Both the position numbers and the translations under genes were made by a program. From contig NZ_JAMBIZ010000003.1 of assembly GCF_025291715.1 (NCBI RefSeq), positions 1 to 64,000 on the forward strand: DNA of 64,000 nt, written 5' to 3'. The notes below the pieces were generated by a model. The model searched no databases, was not told where the DNA came from, and worked only from the letters and a program-made list of their open reading frames with translations. The stretch is from Metasolibacillus sp. (GTDB taxonomy: Bacteria > Bacillota > Bacilli > Bacillales_A > Planococcaceae). Below are positions 1 to 8,962 of this stretch, piece after piece (the first letter of the stretch is position 1; the number at the start of each line of letters is the position of its first letter).

Positions 1-582
1 GAGAAAAGTAGAACTGCCGGCATGGAAATTGACACGGTGATTGGTGATGCCGCCTATTCCTGGAAAGAGAATTTAGTGTATGCAAAATCGGAGCAGTTTC
101 AGTTAATTTCAAAGTTAAATCCAGTAATCACAAATGGCAGCGGACAACGGAAAATTGAATTTGATTATAACAAGGATGCGGGTATGTTTGTTTGTCCAGC
201 GGGGCACATGGCAACTCACAAAAGACGTACGGGCAGGAAAACCCTGAATCAAAGTTTAACGTTTCATTTTGATATTGAAAAATGTAAAGTTTGCCCGATG
301 CGAGAGGGCTGTTATAAGGAAGGGGCGAAAAGTAAAACGTATAGTGTAACGATTCAATCCGATACACATCAAGAACAAGCAGCATTCCAGGAAACAGCCG
401 AATTCAAAGCACTTGCCAGCAAACGCTATAAAATCGAAGCGAAAAATAGTGAATTAAAGAACCCACACGGCTTTAAAACAGCAAAATCGGCGGGTTTATT
501 TGGCATGGAAATTCAAGGAGCCACGACGATCTTTGCGGTCAATCTGAAACGGATACTCAAACTACTGAGTGAAAAAGAGTAG
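1..582 (+). mobile_element. IS1182-type transposase, C-terminal part (5' end outside window)
   Basis: The reading frame is open from base 1, so the gene begins upstream of the window; an internal ATG lies at 22. The visible 193 residues resemble the C-terminal half of DDE transposases of the IS1182 family. A conserved block near the start (VIGDAAYSWKEN) is followed by a cysteine-rich segment (CPAGH, then CKVCPMREGC) and a basic, Leu-rich tail. The usual role is cutting and joining of its own insertion sequence. A strong terminator-like hairpin follows directly. Whether the element is intact cannot be judged because the N-terminus and left inverted repeat are not visible. Confidence 0.8.
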
Positions 583-598
583 GAAAAAAGAAAGAAAT

Positions 599-642
599 AA
601 GGCACCTTCCATTCAAAAACGAATGGAAAGTGCCTTATTTTT
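599..642. terminator. Bidirectional terminator after the transposase
   Basis: A 16-bp stem (599-614 with 621-636, one G-T pair) has a 6-nt A-rich loop and is followed by a T-run at 637-642. On the minus strand a T-rich stretch also follows, so it could end the bstA transcript arriving from the right. Confidence 0.8.
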
Positions 643-724
643 GTTTGAATAACTAATTCATCGTAAAAAATGTAAGTTTTTCAGTGCCCTCGAATTTGTG
701 GGAGGCTTATTTCTTCGCTTCAAG

Positions 725-1243
725 CTAAATTTTATATTGTAGGGCTTGCTCAATATGTGCCACATGGTGTGCTCCATGCCAAGCATATAAGCCGATACAT
801 TGCTGGAGTGGTATTTTACCTGTGTCAGGATGGATGAAGCATCTTGAGAGTTGGTCAGCTGTTAAACTTTCCAGCAATGCTGCCCAACGTGTATGCAAAG
901 CATCTAAACAAGCTAGTGAAACGGCGATAGGGAGAGCTGAGTCAGCTAGCTTCGCCCATTGATCCTCGGCATATGGTTTGATGGTTGGCTCATCTTCAGT
1001 AAGAGCTAGCTTAAAACGAATATAGCTGTTCATATGACTGTCTGCGATATGATGTACTAATTGACGAATTGTCCAGCCATTTTTACGATAACGATAGGAG
1101 AGCTCCTTATCCGATAAGCTGGCTGTTAATGTCTCTAATTGTTGTGGTAAAGCTTTCATTTGCTCAATCCAAGCAGTGATTTGCTGTGGTGTAATGGTTG
1201 AAGGACATTGAAATTGTCCTATAGGGTATTGTTCTTGACTCAT
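725..1243 (-). CDS. bstA: Bacillithiol transferase BstA / YfiT-type DinB-fold metalloprotein
   Basis: 172 residues, very similar in layout to B. subtilis YfiT (BstA), which uses a divalent metal to transfer bacillithiol to electrophiles. The metal-site histidines of the DinB/YfiT fold are visible: His64-His65 in QLVHHIADSHMNSYIRFK, and the WHGAHHVAH run at about 155-163. It is the last gene of a minus-strand operon: its start overlaps the stop of the luciferase-like gene by 4 nt (ribosome-binding site AAAGGTGG). Bacillithiol is probably made by this organism because bshA and ypdA lie further along the window. The location next to quinone-detoxifying dioxygenases supports a role in thiol conjugation of electrophiles. 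Confidence 0.85.
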   Translation of the reverse strand: MSQEQYPIGQFQCPSTITPQQITAWIEQMKALPQQLETLTASLSDKELSYRYRKNGWTIRQLVHHIADSHMNSYIRFKLALTEDEPTIKPYAEDQWAKLADSALPIAVSLACLDALHTRWAALLESLTADQLSRCFIHPDTGKIPLQQCIGLYAWHGAHHVAHIEQALQYKI

Positions 1244-2304
1244 TGTGCGCCACCTTTTGTATATTTTTTGATGGCAGGAATAATATCGTTGCCAATCAAT
1301 TCAATATTTTTCATCACTTGCTTGAAAGGTACACCACCAAAATCAATTTGTGCCATAAAGCGCTGTTGACCGAATAGCTCATATTGGTACAACATTTTTT
1401 CGATAATTTGCTGTGGGCTACCGACCATTAATGCATCTGTTGTACTACTTGCAAGTTCAATTTGCTGTCTTGGATAGCCACTACCACGAATCGTTAAGAA
1501 GCCGCTATTTAAATGTGGATACATTTCATCAATTGCTTGCTGTGTTGTTTCTGCAACATAAAATAAGCTTGTTGTCGCAATTGGTAATGTAACTGGGTCA
1601 AAGCCACCTTCAGCTGCCGCCTCGCGATAAGCATCAACTGACACTTTAAAGTTTATAGCTGGACCCCCTAATGTTGTTAGCATCATCGGAATGCCCATCT
1701 GTCCTGCTTTAATAGCGCTTGCAGGAGGACCACCAACCGCGCGCCAAATTGGTAAAGAGCCTTCTAATGGCTGTGGATAAATCATCGCATTAATTAATGG
1801 CGGGCGAAATTGACCCTCCCACGTAATTTTTTCTTTTTCATTTAATTGCATTAACAGCTCTAGCTTTTCTTCAAATAAATCTTCGTAATAAGCTAGGTCA
1901 TAGCCAAACAACTCATAGGCACCGACACGAGAGCCGCGCCCTGCGACGATTTCAGCACGGCCGTTCGAAATTAAATCAAGTGTTGCAAAATCTTCATAGA
2001 CGCGCACAGGGTCAGCTACGCTTAACACCGTTGCAGAGCTGGCAATTTTAATATGCTTTGTTGCTTGCGCAATCGCACCTAAAATAACGGTATGTGCCTG
2101 TGATGTAAAATGTGTTTGGTGGCTTTCGCCAACAGCAAAGATATCAATGCCCGCTTGTTCCGCTAATTGACTTGCTTCAATTAGCTCCTGAATGCGCTGC
2201 TGTGCGGAAATGCGTTCACCTGTTAATGGGTTCGCCATATGGTCACCTAATGAATAGAGACCAAATTCCATTCCTTGTGCTGAATCAATACGATAGTTTT
2301 GCAT
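1240..2304 (-). CDS. LLM-class flavin-dependent oxidoreductase (luciferase-like monooxygenase)
   Basis: 354 residues with the bacterial luciferase-like TIM-barrel signature: an N-terminal FGLYSLGDH strand, the segment AEQAGIDIFAVGESH at about 48-62, and the GRAEIVAGRGSRVGAYELFG block near 117-136 that binds FMN phosphate in this family. Such enzymes use reduced flavin supplied by a reductase to oxygenate organic substrates; the substrate cannot be told from sequence. It is the second gene of the minus-strand operon, 2 nt after the dioxygenase stop, with GAGGAGG as ribosome-binding site. The context suggests oxidation of aromatic or quinone-like compounds together with the upstream ring-cleaving enzyme. 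Confidence 0.85.
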   Translation of the reverse strand: MQNYRIDSAQGMEFGLYSLGDHMANPLTGERISAQQRIQELIEASQLAEQAGIDIFAVGESHQTHFTSQAHTVILGAIAQATKHIKIASSATVLSVADPVRVYEDFATLDLISNGRAEIVAGRGSRVGAYELFGYDLAYYEDLFEEKLELLMQLNEKEKITWEGQFRPPLINAMIYPQPLEGSLPIWRAVGGPPASAIKAGQMGIPMMLTTLGGPAINFKVSVDAYREAAAEGGFDPVTLPIATTSLFYVAETTQQAIDEMYPHLNSGFLTIRGSGYPRQQIELASSTTDALMVGSPQQIIEKMLYQYELFGQQRFMAQIDFGGVPFKQVMKNIELIGNDIIPAIKKYTKGGAQ

Positions 2305-2306
2305 GT

Positions 2307-3248
2307 TTAATCCTCCTCGATTGGTTGCAAATGTGCTTCAATTTCAGCGCGACGCTGTTCTAAAAATGGCGGTAAATCTAAATGTTCACCTAATGTTGCG
2401 ATATCGCCATCAATTGTAAAGCCGGGTCCATCTGTTGCAATTTCGAATAAAATACCATTCGATTCACGGAAATAGAGGCTTTTAAAATAGTAGCGGTCAA
2501 CGATACCAGATGTTTGGAAGCCACGCGCCTTCACTTGCTCATCCCAATAAGCAAGCTCCTCGTCATTGCGCACGCGGATTGCTAAATGATGAATGCTACC
2601 GAGTCCTGGCTTTTCGCTAGGCCCATCCAGCTCTTTTACAACGATTTCCCCAAAAACTTGCCCTTCAACAGATTGGAAAATAGCTTCATTTGCTGTACGG
2701 CTTATTTCTTTATAGTTGAACATTTGCAATGTATTAGCTAATTTGTTAAGGTGTTTGACAGTTATTTCGACAGTACCCATTCCTAAAATTTGATGCTTAG
2801 CAGGAACGGGTGATTTTCCCCATGTTTGCCAATGGTCAATACGTTCGCCATTTGCTACAAGCAACACCATACGCAAGCCTTCCTCGTCTTCAAAGTGTAA
2901 GGCAGGGCGATTTGCATATGTTGTAATTTCACCATGCTTCACATGAAAGCTTTGCAAACGATTTTGCCAATAAACTAAGCTTTCCTCAGTTGGAACGAGC
3001 AAGCCAATTTGGGTAATTGCATTTGTGCCACGATGTGTACGCCTAATAAATGGCATTTCAAAAAAGGATAATTCTGTGCCAGGACTACCTGTCGTATCAC
3101 CATAAAATAGATGATACATCGATGGGTCATCTTGATTGACTGTTAGCTTTACACGACGTAAACCTAAAATATGTCGATAAAAGTGATTATTTTGTTTTGC
3201 GTTTTTGGATAACATAGAAATATGATGATGTCCTGAGATTGTATACAT
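2307..3248 (-). CDS. Ring-cleaving dioxygenase, VOC superfamily (MhqA/MhqO type)
   Basis: 313 residues built from two vicinal-oxygen-chelate modules. The first starts GHHHISMLSKNAKQN, the second contains GLGSIHHLAIRV at about 215-226. His9, the His in IHHLA and a late Glu (GILFEIATD) are the expected Fe(II) ligands of glyoxalase/extradiol-type enzymes. In B. subtilis the relatives MhqA, MhqE and MhqO are induced by catechol and 2-methylhydroquinone under the repressor MhqR. First gene of the operon leading to the luciferase-like gene and bstA; ribosome-binding site AAGGAGC. A divergent paralogue begins at 3475, with two MhqR-like operators between them. Confidence 0.88.
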   Translation of the reverse strand: MYTISGHHHISMLSKNAKQNNHFYRHILGLRRVKLTVNQDDPSMYHLFYGDTTGSPGTELSFFEMPFIRRTHRGTNAITQIGLLVPTEESLVYWQNRLQSFHVKHGEITTYANRPALHFEDEEGLRMVLLVANGERIDHWQTWGKSPVPAKHQILGMGTVEITVKHLNKLANTLQMFNYKEISRTANEAIFQSVEGQVFGEIVVKELDGPSEKPGLGSIHHLAIRVRNDEELAYWDEQVKARGFQTSGIVDRYYFKSLYFRESNGILFEIATDGPGFTIDGDIATLGEHLDLPPFLEQRRAEIEAHLQPIEED

Positions 3249-3315
3249 AAAAGTCGCTCCTTATATGTTATTGTCTCTCACTTTACTACTGAAAAATACA
3301 ATAAGCAAGAAAAAT

Positions 3316-3331
3316 ATCTCGAATTCAAGAT
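3316..3331. promoter_or_regulatory. MhqR-like operator, copy 1
   Basis: The 16-bp imperfect palindrome ATCTCGAATTCAAGAT is close to the MhqR operator of B. subtilis as I remember it (ATCTcgaAtTCgAGAT). It lies 68 bp upstream of the minus-strand dioxygenase start and is identical to the copy at 3418-3433. Confidence 0.75.
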
Positions 3332-3337
3332 AGTGTC

Positions 3338-3376
3338 AAGATAGTGTCAGGCACTCACACAATTTTGACACAATTT
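3338..3376. repeat. Dispersed intergenic repeat, copy A
   Basis: Bases 3344-3376 match 5106-5138 at 30 of 33 positions. This copy lacks the left arm that makes the second copy a terminator hairpin, and it lies between two divergent promoters. Immediately before it an 11-bp unit (AAGATAGTGTC) is tandemly duplicated at 3327-3337 and 3338-3348. Confidence 0.7.
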
Positions 3377-3387
3377 ACTACAAACAA

Positions 3388-3433
3388 TTGACAGCACAAA
3401 ATATGTGTGGTAAATTTATCTCGAATTCAAGAT
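3388..3433 (+). promoter_or_regulatory. Promoter with overlapping MhqR-like operator, copy 2
   Basis: A -35 TTGACA at 3388-3393, a 17-bp spacer and a -10-like TAAATT at 3411-3416 lie immediately before the second operator copy at 3418-3433. A repressor bound there would cover the transcription start. This drives the plus-strand dioxygenase-mhqN pair. Confidence 0.72.
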
Positions 3434-3474
3434 AAAATATTTTTCAACTTAACATATAATTGGAGGCATAACAA

Positions 3475-4458
3475 ATGAATCATTTAAAAGGAATCCACCA
3501 CGTAACAGCAATTACAAGCAGTGCAGAAAAAAATTATGAATTTTTCACAAATGTATTAGGGATGCGCTTAGTAAAGAAAACTGTTAACCAAGATGATATT
3601 CAAACATATCATTTATTTTTCGCAGATGATAAAGGCTCTGCGGGGACAGATATGACATTTTTCGATTTTCCAGGCATTTCAAAAGGTGTACATGGTACAA
3701 ATGAAATTTCAAAAACCTCATTCCGTGTACCGACAGATGCAGCGTTGGACTACTGGGTAAAGCGCTTTGACCGTCTACAAGTGAAGCATACGGGTATAAA
3801 AGAGCACTTTGGTAAAAATACATTATCCTTTGTTGACTTTGATGAACAACATTATCAATTAATTTCTGATGAACATAATAGTGGGGTTGCTTCAGGCACA
3901 CCGTGGGAAAAGGGACCGATTCCAGTAGAATATGCAATTACGGGCTTAGGTCCAGTATTTATTCGTATTAGCGACCTTAACTTCTTTAAGCAAATGCTAG
4001 AAAAAGTAATGCTATTTACCGAAATTGCAAAGGAAGATTCATTCTATTTATTCGAAGTAGGTGAAGGTGGCAACGGTGCTCAAATTATTGTGGAGCATAA
4101 TACGGTGTTACCAAATGCGCGCCAAGGCTTCGGTACAGTGCATCATGCTGCCTTCCGTGTGGAAGATCGTGCCATGTTAAATGAATGGCAAAATCATTTT
4201 GAAAGCTTCGGCTTACACACATCAGGCTATGTCAATCGCCATTTCTTTGAATCACTTTATGCACGTGTTGCACCGCAAATTTTATTTGAGCTGGCGACAG
4301 ATGGTCCAGGCTTCATGGGTGATGAGCCATATGAAACATTAGGAGAAAAGCTATCATTGCCACCATTTTTAGAACCAAAGCGTGAGCAAATTGAAAGCTT
4401 AGTAAGACCGATCAATACAGTACGTAGCACGAAAACATTTGAAAAAGAATACGAATAA
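3475..4458 (+). CDS. Ring-cleaving dioxygenase, VOC superfamily (MhqO type)
   Basis: 327 residues, paralogous to the divergent 313-residue enzyme and with the same two-module plan: GIHHVTAITSSAEKN at 5-19 and GFGTVHHAAFRV at about 219-230, with the late LFELATDGPGF motif. The family cleaves catechol-like rings or acts as a glyoxalase on quinone adducts, using a metal held by two His and one Glu. Ribosome-binding site TGGAGG. It is followed 13 nt later by mhqN, and B. subtilis pairs mhqO with mhqN in one operon. Expression is likely repressed through the operator at 3418-3433. Confidence 0.88.
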   Translation: MNHLKGIHHVTAITSSAEKNYEFFTNVLGMRLVKKTVNQDDIQTYHLFFADDKGSAGTDMTFFDFPGISKGVHGTNEISKTSFRVPTDAALDYWVKRFDRLQVKHTGIKEHFGKNTLSFVDFDEQHYQLISDEHNSGVASGTPWEKGPIPVEYAITGLGPVFIRISDLNFFKQMLEKVMLFTEIAKEDSFYLFEVGEGGNGAQIIVEHNTVLPNARQGFGTVHHAAFRVEDRAMLNEWQNHFESFGLHTSGYVNRHFFESLYARVAPQILFELATDGPGFMGDEPYETLGEKLSLPPFLEPKREQIESLVRPINTVRSTKTFEKEYE

Positions 4459-4471
4459 GGGAGTTACAATA

Positions 4472-5089
4472 ATGGATTTTCGACAACTGATAGAGCAACG
4501 TCGCTCAGCTAGTAACTTTATACAAGGTGTAACGATAACAGAAGCGGAGTTAAAATCAATTTTTGATGATGTGAAATATGCGCCATCTGCTTTTAATTTA
4601 CAGCATACGCATTATATTACAGTGCTTAATGAAGCGAAAAAAGAGAAAGTGCGTGAAGCAGCATATGGACAATATAAAGTGCATAGTGCCTCAGCCGTTA
4701 TCATCGTTACAGGTGATCGCTATGCTTACCAAAAAACAGAAGCTTTAAATGAGGGAATGCGCGCTTTAGGTGTTATTAATGATTGTGAGCTCGAAAATAT
4801 CGTGAAAGAAAATGAAGAGTTTTACGAAAGCCGTGGCGAGCAATTTATGAAGGAGGAGGCTATTCGCAATGCCTCATTATCTGCAATGCTCTTTATGCTA
4901 GCAGCTAAAAATCACGGCTGGGATACATGTCCGATGATTGGCTTTGATCAAGAGAAGGTACGCGAGCTGCTAAAAATTCCTACAAATCAAGAAATTGTCT
5001 TAATGATTACGATTGGCAAAGAGAAGGTAGAGAGTCGAGGGCTGCGTGGTTACCGCAAGCCAGTCAATGAATTTGTTCAGTTTATATAA
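4472..5089 (+). CDS. mhqN: Nitroreductase-family NAD(P)H oxidoreductase MhqN
   Basis: 205 residues, an FMN-dependent nitroreductase-fold protein. It begins MDFRQLIEQRRSASNF and contains APSAFNLQHTHY (about 40-51), NASLSAMLFMLAAK, and the ending GYRKPVNEF, all shared with B. subtilis MhqN (YdfN). Its presumed role is reduction of quinones or nitroaromatics. The frame is open 33 nt further upstream into the dioxygenase gene, but the start at 4472 is preferred: AAGGGAG lies 9 nt upstream and the family begins here. A terminator-like repeat shared with convergent fabI follows. Confidence 0.88.
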   Translation: MDFRQLIEQRRSASNFIQGVTITEAELKSIFDDVKYAPSAFNLQHTHYITVLNEAKKEKVREAAYGQYKVHSASAVIIVTGDRYAYQKTEALNEGMRALGVINDCELENIVKENEEFYESRGEQFMKEEAIRNASLSAMLFMLAAKNHGWDTCPMIGFDQEKVRELLKIPTNQEIVLMITIGKEKVESRGLRGYRKPVNEFVQFI

Positions 5090-5095
5090 TAAAAA

Positions 5096-5138
5096 AATTG
5101 TGTGGGTGCCAGGCACTCACACAATTCTCACACAATTT
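5096..5138. terminator. Shared terminator between mhqN and fabI; dispersed repeat copy B
   Basis: A near-perfect 15-bp stem (5096-5110 with 5112-5126) is flanked by an A-run on the left and ends next to the fabI stop. It can serve both convergent genes. The right part is the 33-bp repeat also found at 3344-3376. Confidence 0.75.
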
Positions 5139-5916
5139 AACCCATGATATTGTAGCCGGAATCGATGTAAATCGTTTCACCTGTTACGCCGCGAGATAAG
5201 TGGCTCAGCATTACGATTGTCATGTCAGCTACTTCCTCTTGGTTTGTATTGCGCTTTAATGGCGCTTTTTCTTCGATTTGGCGCAAAATTTGATTGAAGC
5301 TTGGTACGCCTTTTGCTGCCAACGTGCGGATTGCACCAGCAGAAATCGCGTTGACACGGATGTTTTCAGCGCCTAAGTCAGCAGCTAAATAGCGCATTGC
5401 GGCTTCTAAAGCGGCTTTTGCAACACCCATGACATTGTAACCATCTAAGACACGTTCAGCACCTAAATAGCTCATTGTGACGATGGAAGCGCCGTCTGCT
5501 AAATAAGGTTTTGCTGCTTTGCTGACTGCTACTAATGAATAAGCGCTTGTATCTTGGGCAAAGGCATAGCCTTCACGCGATGTTTCATGGAAGCGGTTTT
5601 TTAAATCTTCAGCATGTGCGAAAGCAACTGAATGCACGATGCCATGAATTTCGCCGAACTGTGCACCGATTTGCTCGAAAGCCTGTGCAATGCTGTCATC
5701 GCTGTTGACATCACACTCAACAACCGCCGATTTGTAATCTGTGTAATCGGCAAGCATTTTTTCAATTTTCCCTTTAGAGCGCTCTTTGCGGTAAGTGAAA
5801 ATAACGTTTGCACCTACTTCAAATAATTTCTTTGCGATGCCCCAAGCGATGCTACGTTCATTGGCAACACCCATTACGACTACATTTTTATCTTTTAATT
5901 GTAAAATATCCATCAT
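5137..5916 (-). CDS. fabI: Enoyl-[acyl-carrier-protein] reductase FabI
   Basis: About 259 residues, a short-chain dehydrogenase fold that performs the last reduction of each fatty-acid elongation cycle with NAD(P)H. The N-terminal NVVVMGVANERSIAWGIAKKL is the FabI dinucleotide-binding motif. The catalytic pair is Tyr and Lys in GYNVMGVAKAAL (Tyr-x6-Lys). SAGAIRTLAAKG matches the substrate loop. A GTG at 5922 would also open the frame, but it lies inside the Shine-Dalgarno (AAGGAGTG); ATG at 5916, or the next one at 5913, is the realistic start. A FapR-like palindrome upstream fits control by lipid status. Confidence 0.93.
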   Translation of the reverse strand: MMDILQLKDKNVVVMGVANERSIAWGIAKKLFEVGANVIFTYRKERSKGKIEKMLADYTDYKSAVVECDVNSDDSIAQAFEQIGAQFGEIHGIVHSVAFAHAEDLKNRFHETSREGYAFAQDTSAYSLVAVSKAAKPYLADGASIVTMSYLGAERVLDGYNVMGVAKAALEAAMRYLAADLGAENIRVNAISAGAIRTLAAKGVPSFNQILRQIEEKAPLKRNTNQEEVADMTIVMLSHLSRGVTGETIYIDSGYNIMG

Positions 5917-5949
5917 TCGCACTCCTTCTTAGTACAATAATATCTGTTA

Positions 5950-5966
5950 TTAGTACCAACTACTAA
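5950..5966. promoter_or_regulatory. FapR-like operator upstream of fabI
   Basis: The palindrome TTAGTACCAACTACTAA has perfect 6-bp arms (TTAGTA/TACTAA) and lies 34 bp upstream of the fabI start. FapR, the malonyl-CoA-responsive repressor of lipid synthesis in Bacillus, binds palindromes of this form at fabI and other fab promoters. A second half-site-like TTAGTAC lies nearer the gene at about 5929. Confidence 0.72.
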
Positions 5967-6026
5967 AAATAACTATAACATGATAAAAAAAAGCACGCAA
6001 TAGATTTTTCTACTGCGCACTTACAC

Positions 6027-6580
<554 letters not shown>

Positions 6581-8947
6581 ATGGAACATATGGAGCATAT
6601 GCATGGTTCACACGACACTTTATTAGTTATTTTCTCCTATATTGTGGCAGTGGCAGCATCTTATACTGTACTCGATTTAGTAGGTAGAATTAGCAATGTC
6701 AAAGGCAAATCAAGATTCCTTTGGCTGTTATTTGGTGCAGGTACAATGGGGATGGGAATTTGGTCGATGCATTTTGTCGCAATGCTAGCCTTTTCATTAC
6801 CTATACCAGTTGCATATAATCTTGTCATTGTTATTGTGTCGGTTGGCGCTGCAATGGTTGGCTCATTTTTTGCTCTACACTTAGTCAGCCGTATAGACCG
6901 TCTAACGATGCCACGCTTAGTCAGCGCAAGTATTTCTTTGGCGATTGGTGTAGTAGCAATGCATTATATCGGTATGGAAGCAATGCAAATTGGCATTATG
7001 TACAATATTGGTTATGTACTGCTCTCAGTGGTTATTGCACTTTTAGCCTCTTTTGTGGCGCTATGGCTGGCCTTTTCCTTAAAGAGTGAGAGAGGGAATA
7101 GAAATTTTTATGCGAAGCTAGGTAGCGGTTTAGTGATGGGAGCAGCAATTGCAGGGATGCATTATGTGGGCATGTATGCGGCGAATTTTTACATAGATGC
7201 AAATACGCAATATAGTGCAGGTATTGTGTTCAATCAGCAATTTTTAGGCTACTTTATTTCAGGAGGAACGCTATTTACCTTGATTATTTCCTTGTTCGGT
7301 ATTTATTTGTCAAATAAAATTTCATTTAAAGATTCAGAGATTGAAAGAAAAACGCAAGAAATTTATGAGATGAATAAGGAGTTAAAAGAGCTGAATAGCA
7401 ACTTAGAGCTAATTGTCAAAGAGCGTACAGCACAGCTTGAGCAAGCGCATGATGAAGCGATTAAAGCAAATATGGTGAAAAGTAAATTCTTAGCTAATAT
7501 GAGTCATGAGTTAAGAACACCATTAAACGCTATTATTGGCTATAGTGAAATGTTGGCTGAGGAAGCAGAGGAGATTGGTGAACCCATCTTTGTGGAGGAC
7601 TTGAATAAAATCCGCAATGCAGGAAGACATTTGCTATCGTTAATTAATGATATATTAGACATCTCCAAAATCGAAGCTGGCAAAATGGAAGTGCATTTTG
7701 AGCAAATAGCAATTCAGCAGCTTGTGCAGGATGTCCTAGCAACAGTCAAACCGCTTGTCGATCAAAATAATAATAAATTAATAACGCATATTACCGATGG
7801 AGAAATGTCCACGGATATTACAAAGCTACGGCAAATTTTAATTAACTTAATTAGCAATGCGAGCAAGTTTACGCAAGATGGCACCGTAACGTTAACCGTT
7901 GCGCAAGAAGCTCGTATGGAACAACTTGGCTTCAGCTTCCGCATTCAAGATACGGGCATTGGCATGACGAAGGAGCAGATGGATAAGCTATTCCAGCCGT
8001 TTACACAGGCAGATGCTTCCACTACGAGAAAATATGGTGGAACAGGGCTTGGTCTTGCGATTAGCCAAAGCTTTAGCGAAATACTAGGCGGATACATTAG
8101 CGTTGAAAGTGAAATAGGTGTTGGTAGCACATTTACATGCTGGCTTCCAATCGCAGCAGAAGAGGAGCTTTCTACAGAGGAACATAGGGAAATATCAAAG
8201 CATGAGAAAAAGAGTAAAGTGAATATTTTACATATTGATGATGAGCCATTAAATCATCAATTAATGAAGCATTATTTAGCGAAGGAAGGCTGGTCGTTAG
8301 CCTATGCTTCAAGTGGACAAGAAGGATTAGAAATGGCGAGAAAATTACAGCCTGAAGTGATTTGTTTAGATATTTTAATGCCGAGCATGGATGGTTGGAG
8401 TGTCTTGACAGTGTTGAAAAATGATGAAGAGCTACAGCATATACCTGTCATTATTTGGTCTATGGTGAAAGATGAGCATTTAGGTTATACGCTAGGGGCA
8501 TCAGAATATTTAACGAAGCCAAGTAATAAAGAGTCATTAGTAAGTACGCTGGAGCGTTATGTAACGGAAAAGCAGCAAGTGCAAGTGCTTATTGTAGAAG
8601 ATGATGCGACGACAAGCGAATTGATGACGAAATTATTAAATAAAGAAGGCTATGTTGTGACACAGGCACGCAATGGCCAACATGCAATTGACTGTGTGAA
8701 AAACGAAAAGCCTGAATTAATATTGCTCGATTTAATGATGCCTGAAATGGATGGCTTTCAATTTATTAACGAATTAAGAGAAACAGCGGAATGGCGCGAT
8801 ATTCCAGTTGTCGTCGTGACAGCTAAAACGCTAACAGGGGAAGAGCAAGCCAAGCTAAGTAGCTATGTTGAAAGTATCGTACAAAAAGGGATGTTTAAGC
8901 ATAAAATGTTATTGGAAAAAATCGGGGAAATTTTAATCAAAGACTAA
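6581..8947 (+). CDS. MHYT-domain hybrid sensor histidine kinase with two receiver domains
   Basis: 788 residues. The N-terminal seven-helix membrane part carries three copies of the MHYT motif (MHFVAM near 65, MHYIGM near 130, MHYVGM near 195), proposed elsewhere to bind copper and sense O2, CO or NO. A coiled linker leads to a HisKA domain (NMSHELRTPLNAIIGY, phospho-acceptor His near 311) and an HATPase_c domain (ILINLISNASKF, DTGIGM, GTGLGLAIS). Two receivers follow: VNILHIDDEP with CLDILMPSMDGW, and QVLIVEDDA with LLDLMMPEMDGF. An ATG at 6575 is only 1 nt from GGAGA, so 6581 is preferred. It is followed by two response-regulator genes. Confidence 0.88.
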   Translation: MEHMEHMHGSHDTLLVIFSYIVAVAASYTVLDLVGRISNVKGKSRFLWLLFGAGTMGMGIWSMHFVAMLAFSLPIPVAYNLVIVIVSVGAAMVGSFFALHLVSRIDRLTMPRLVSASISLAIGVVAMHYIGMEAMQIGIMYNIGYVLLSVVIALLASFVALWLAFSLKSERGNRNFYAKLGSGLVMGAAIAGMHYVGMYAANFYIDANTQYSAGIVFNQQFLGYFISGGTLFTLIISLFGIYLSNKISFKDSEIERKTQEIYEMNKELKELNSNLELIVKERTAQLEQAHDEAIKANMVKSKFLANMSHELRTPLNAIIGYSEMLAEEAEEIGEPIFVEDLNKIRNAGRHLLSLINDILDISKIEAGKMEVHFEQIAIQQLVQDVLATVKPLVDQNNNKLITHITDGEMSTDITKLRQILINLISNASKFTQDGTVTLTVAQEARMEQLGFSFRIQDTGIGMTKEQMDKLFQPFTQADASTTRKYGGTGLGLAISQSFSEILGGYISVESEIGVGSTFTCWLPIAAEEELSTEEHREISKHEKKSKVNILHIDDEPLNHQLMKHYLAKEGWSLAYASSGQEGLEMARKLQPEVICLDILMPSMDGWSVLTVLKNDEELQHIPVIIWSMVKDEHLGYTLGASEYLTKPSNKESLVSTLERYVTEKQQVQVLIVEDDATTSELMTKLLNKEGYVVTQARNGQHAIDCVKNEKPELILLDLMMPEMDGFQFINELRETAEWRDIPVVVVTAKTLTGEEQAKLSSYVESIVQKGMFKHKMLLEKIGEILIKD

Positions 8948-8962
8948 AGAGGTTTTGAGAAA

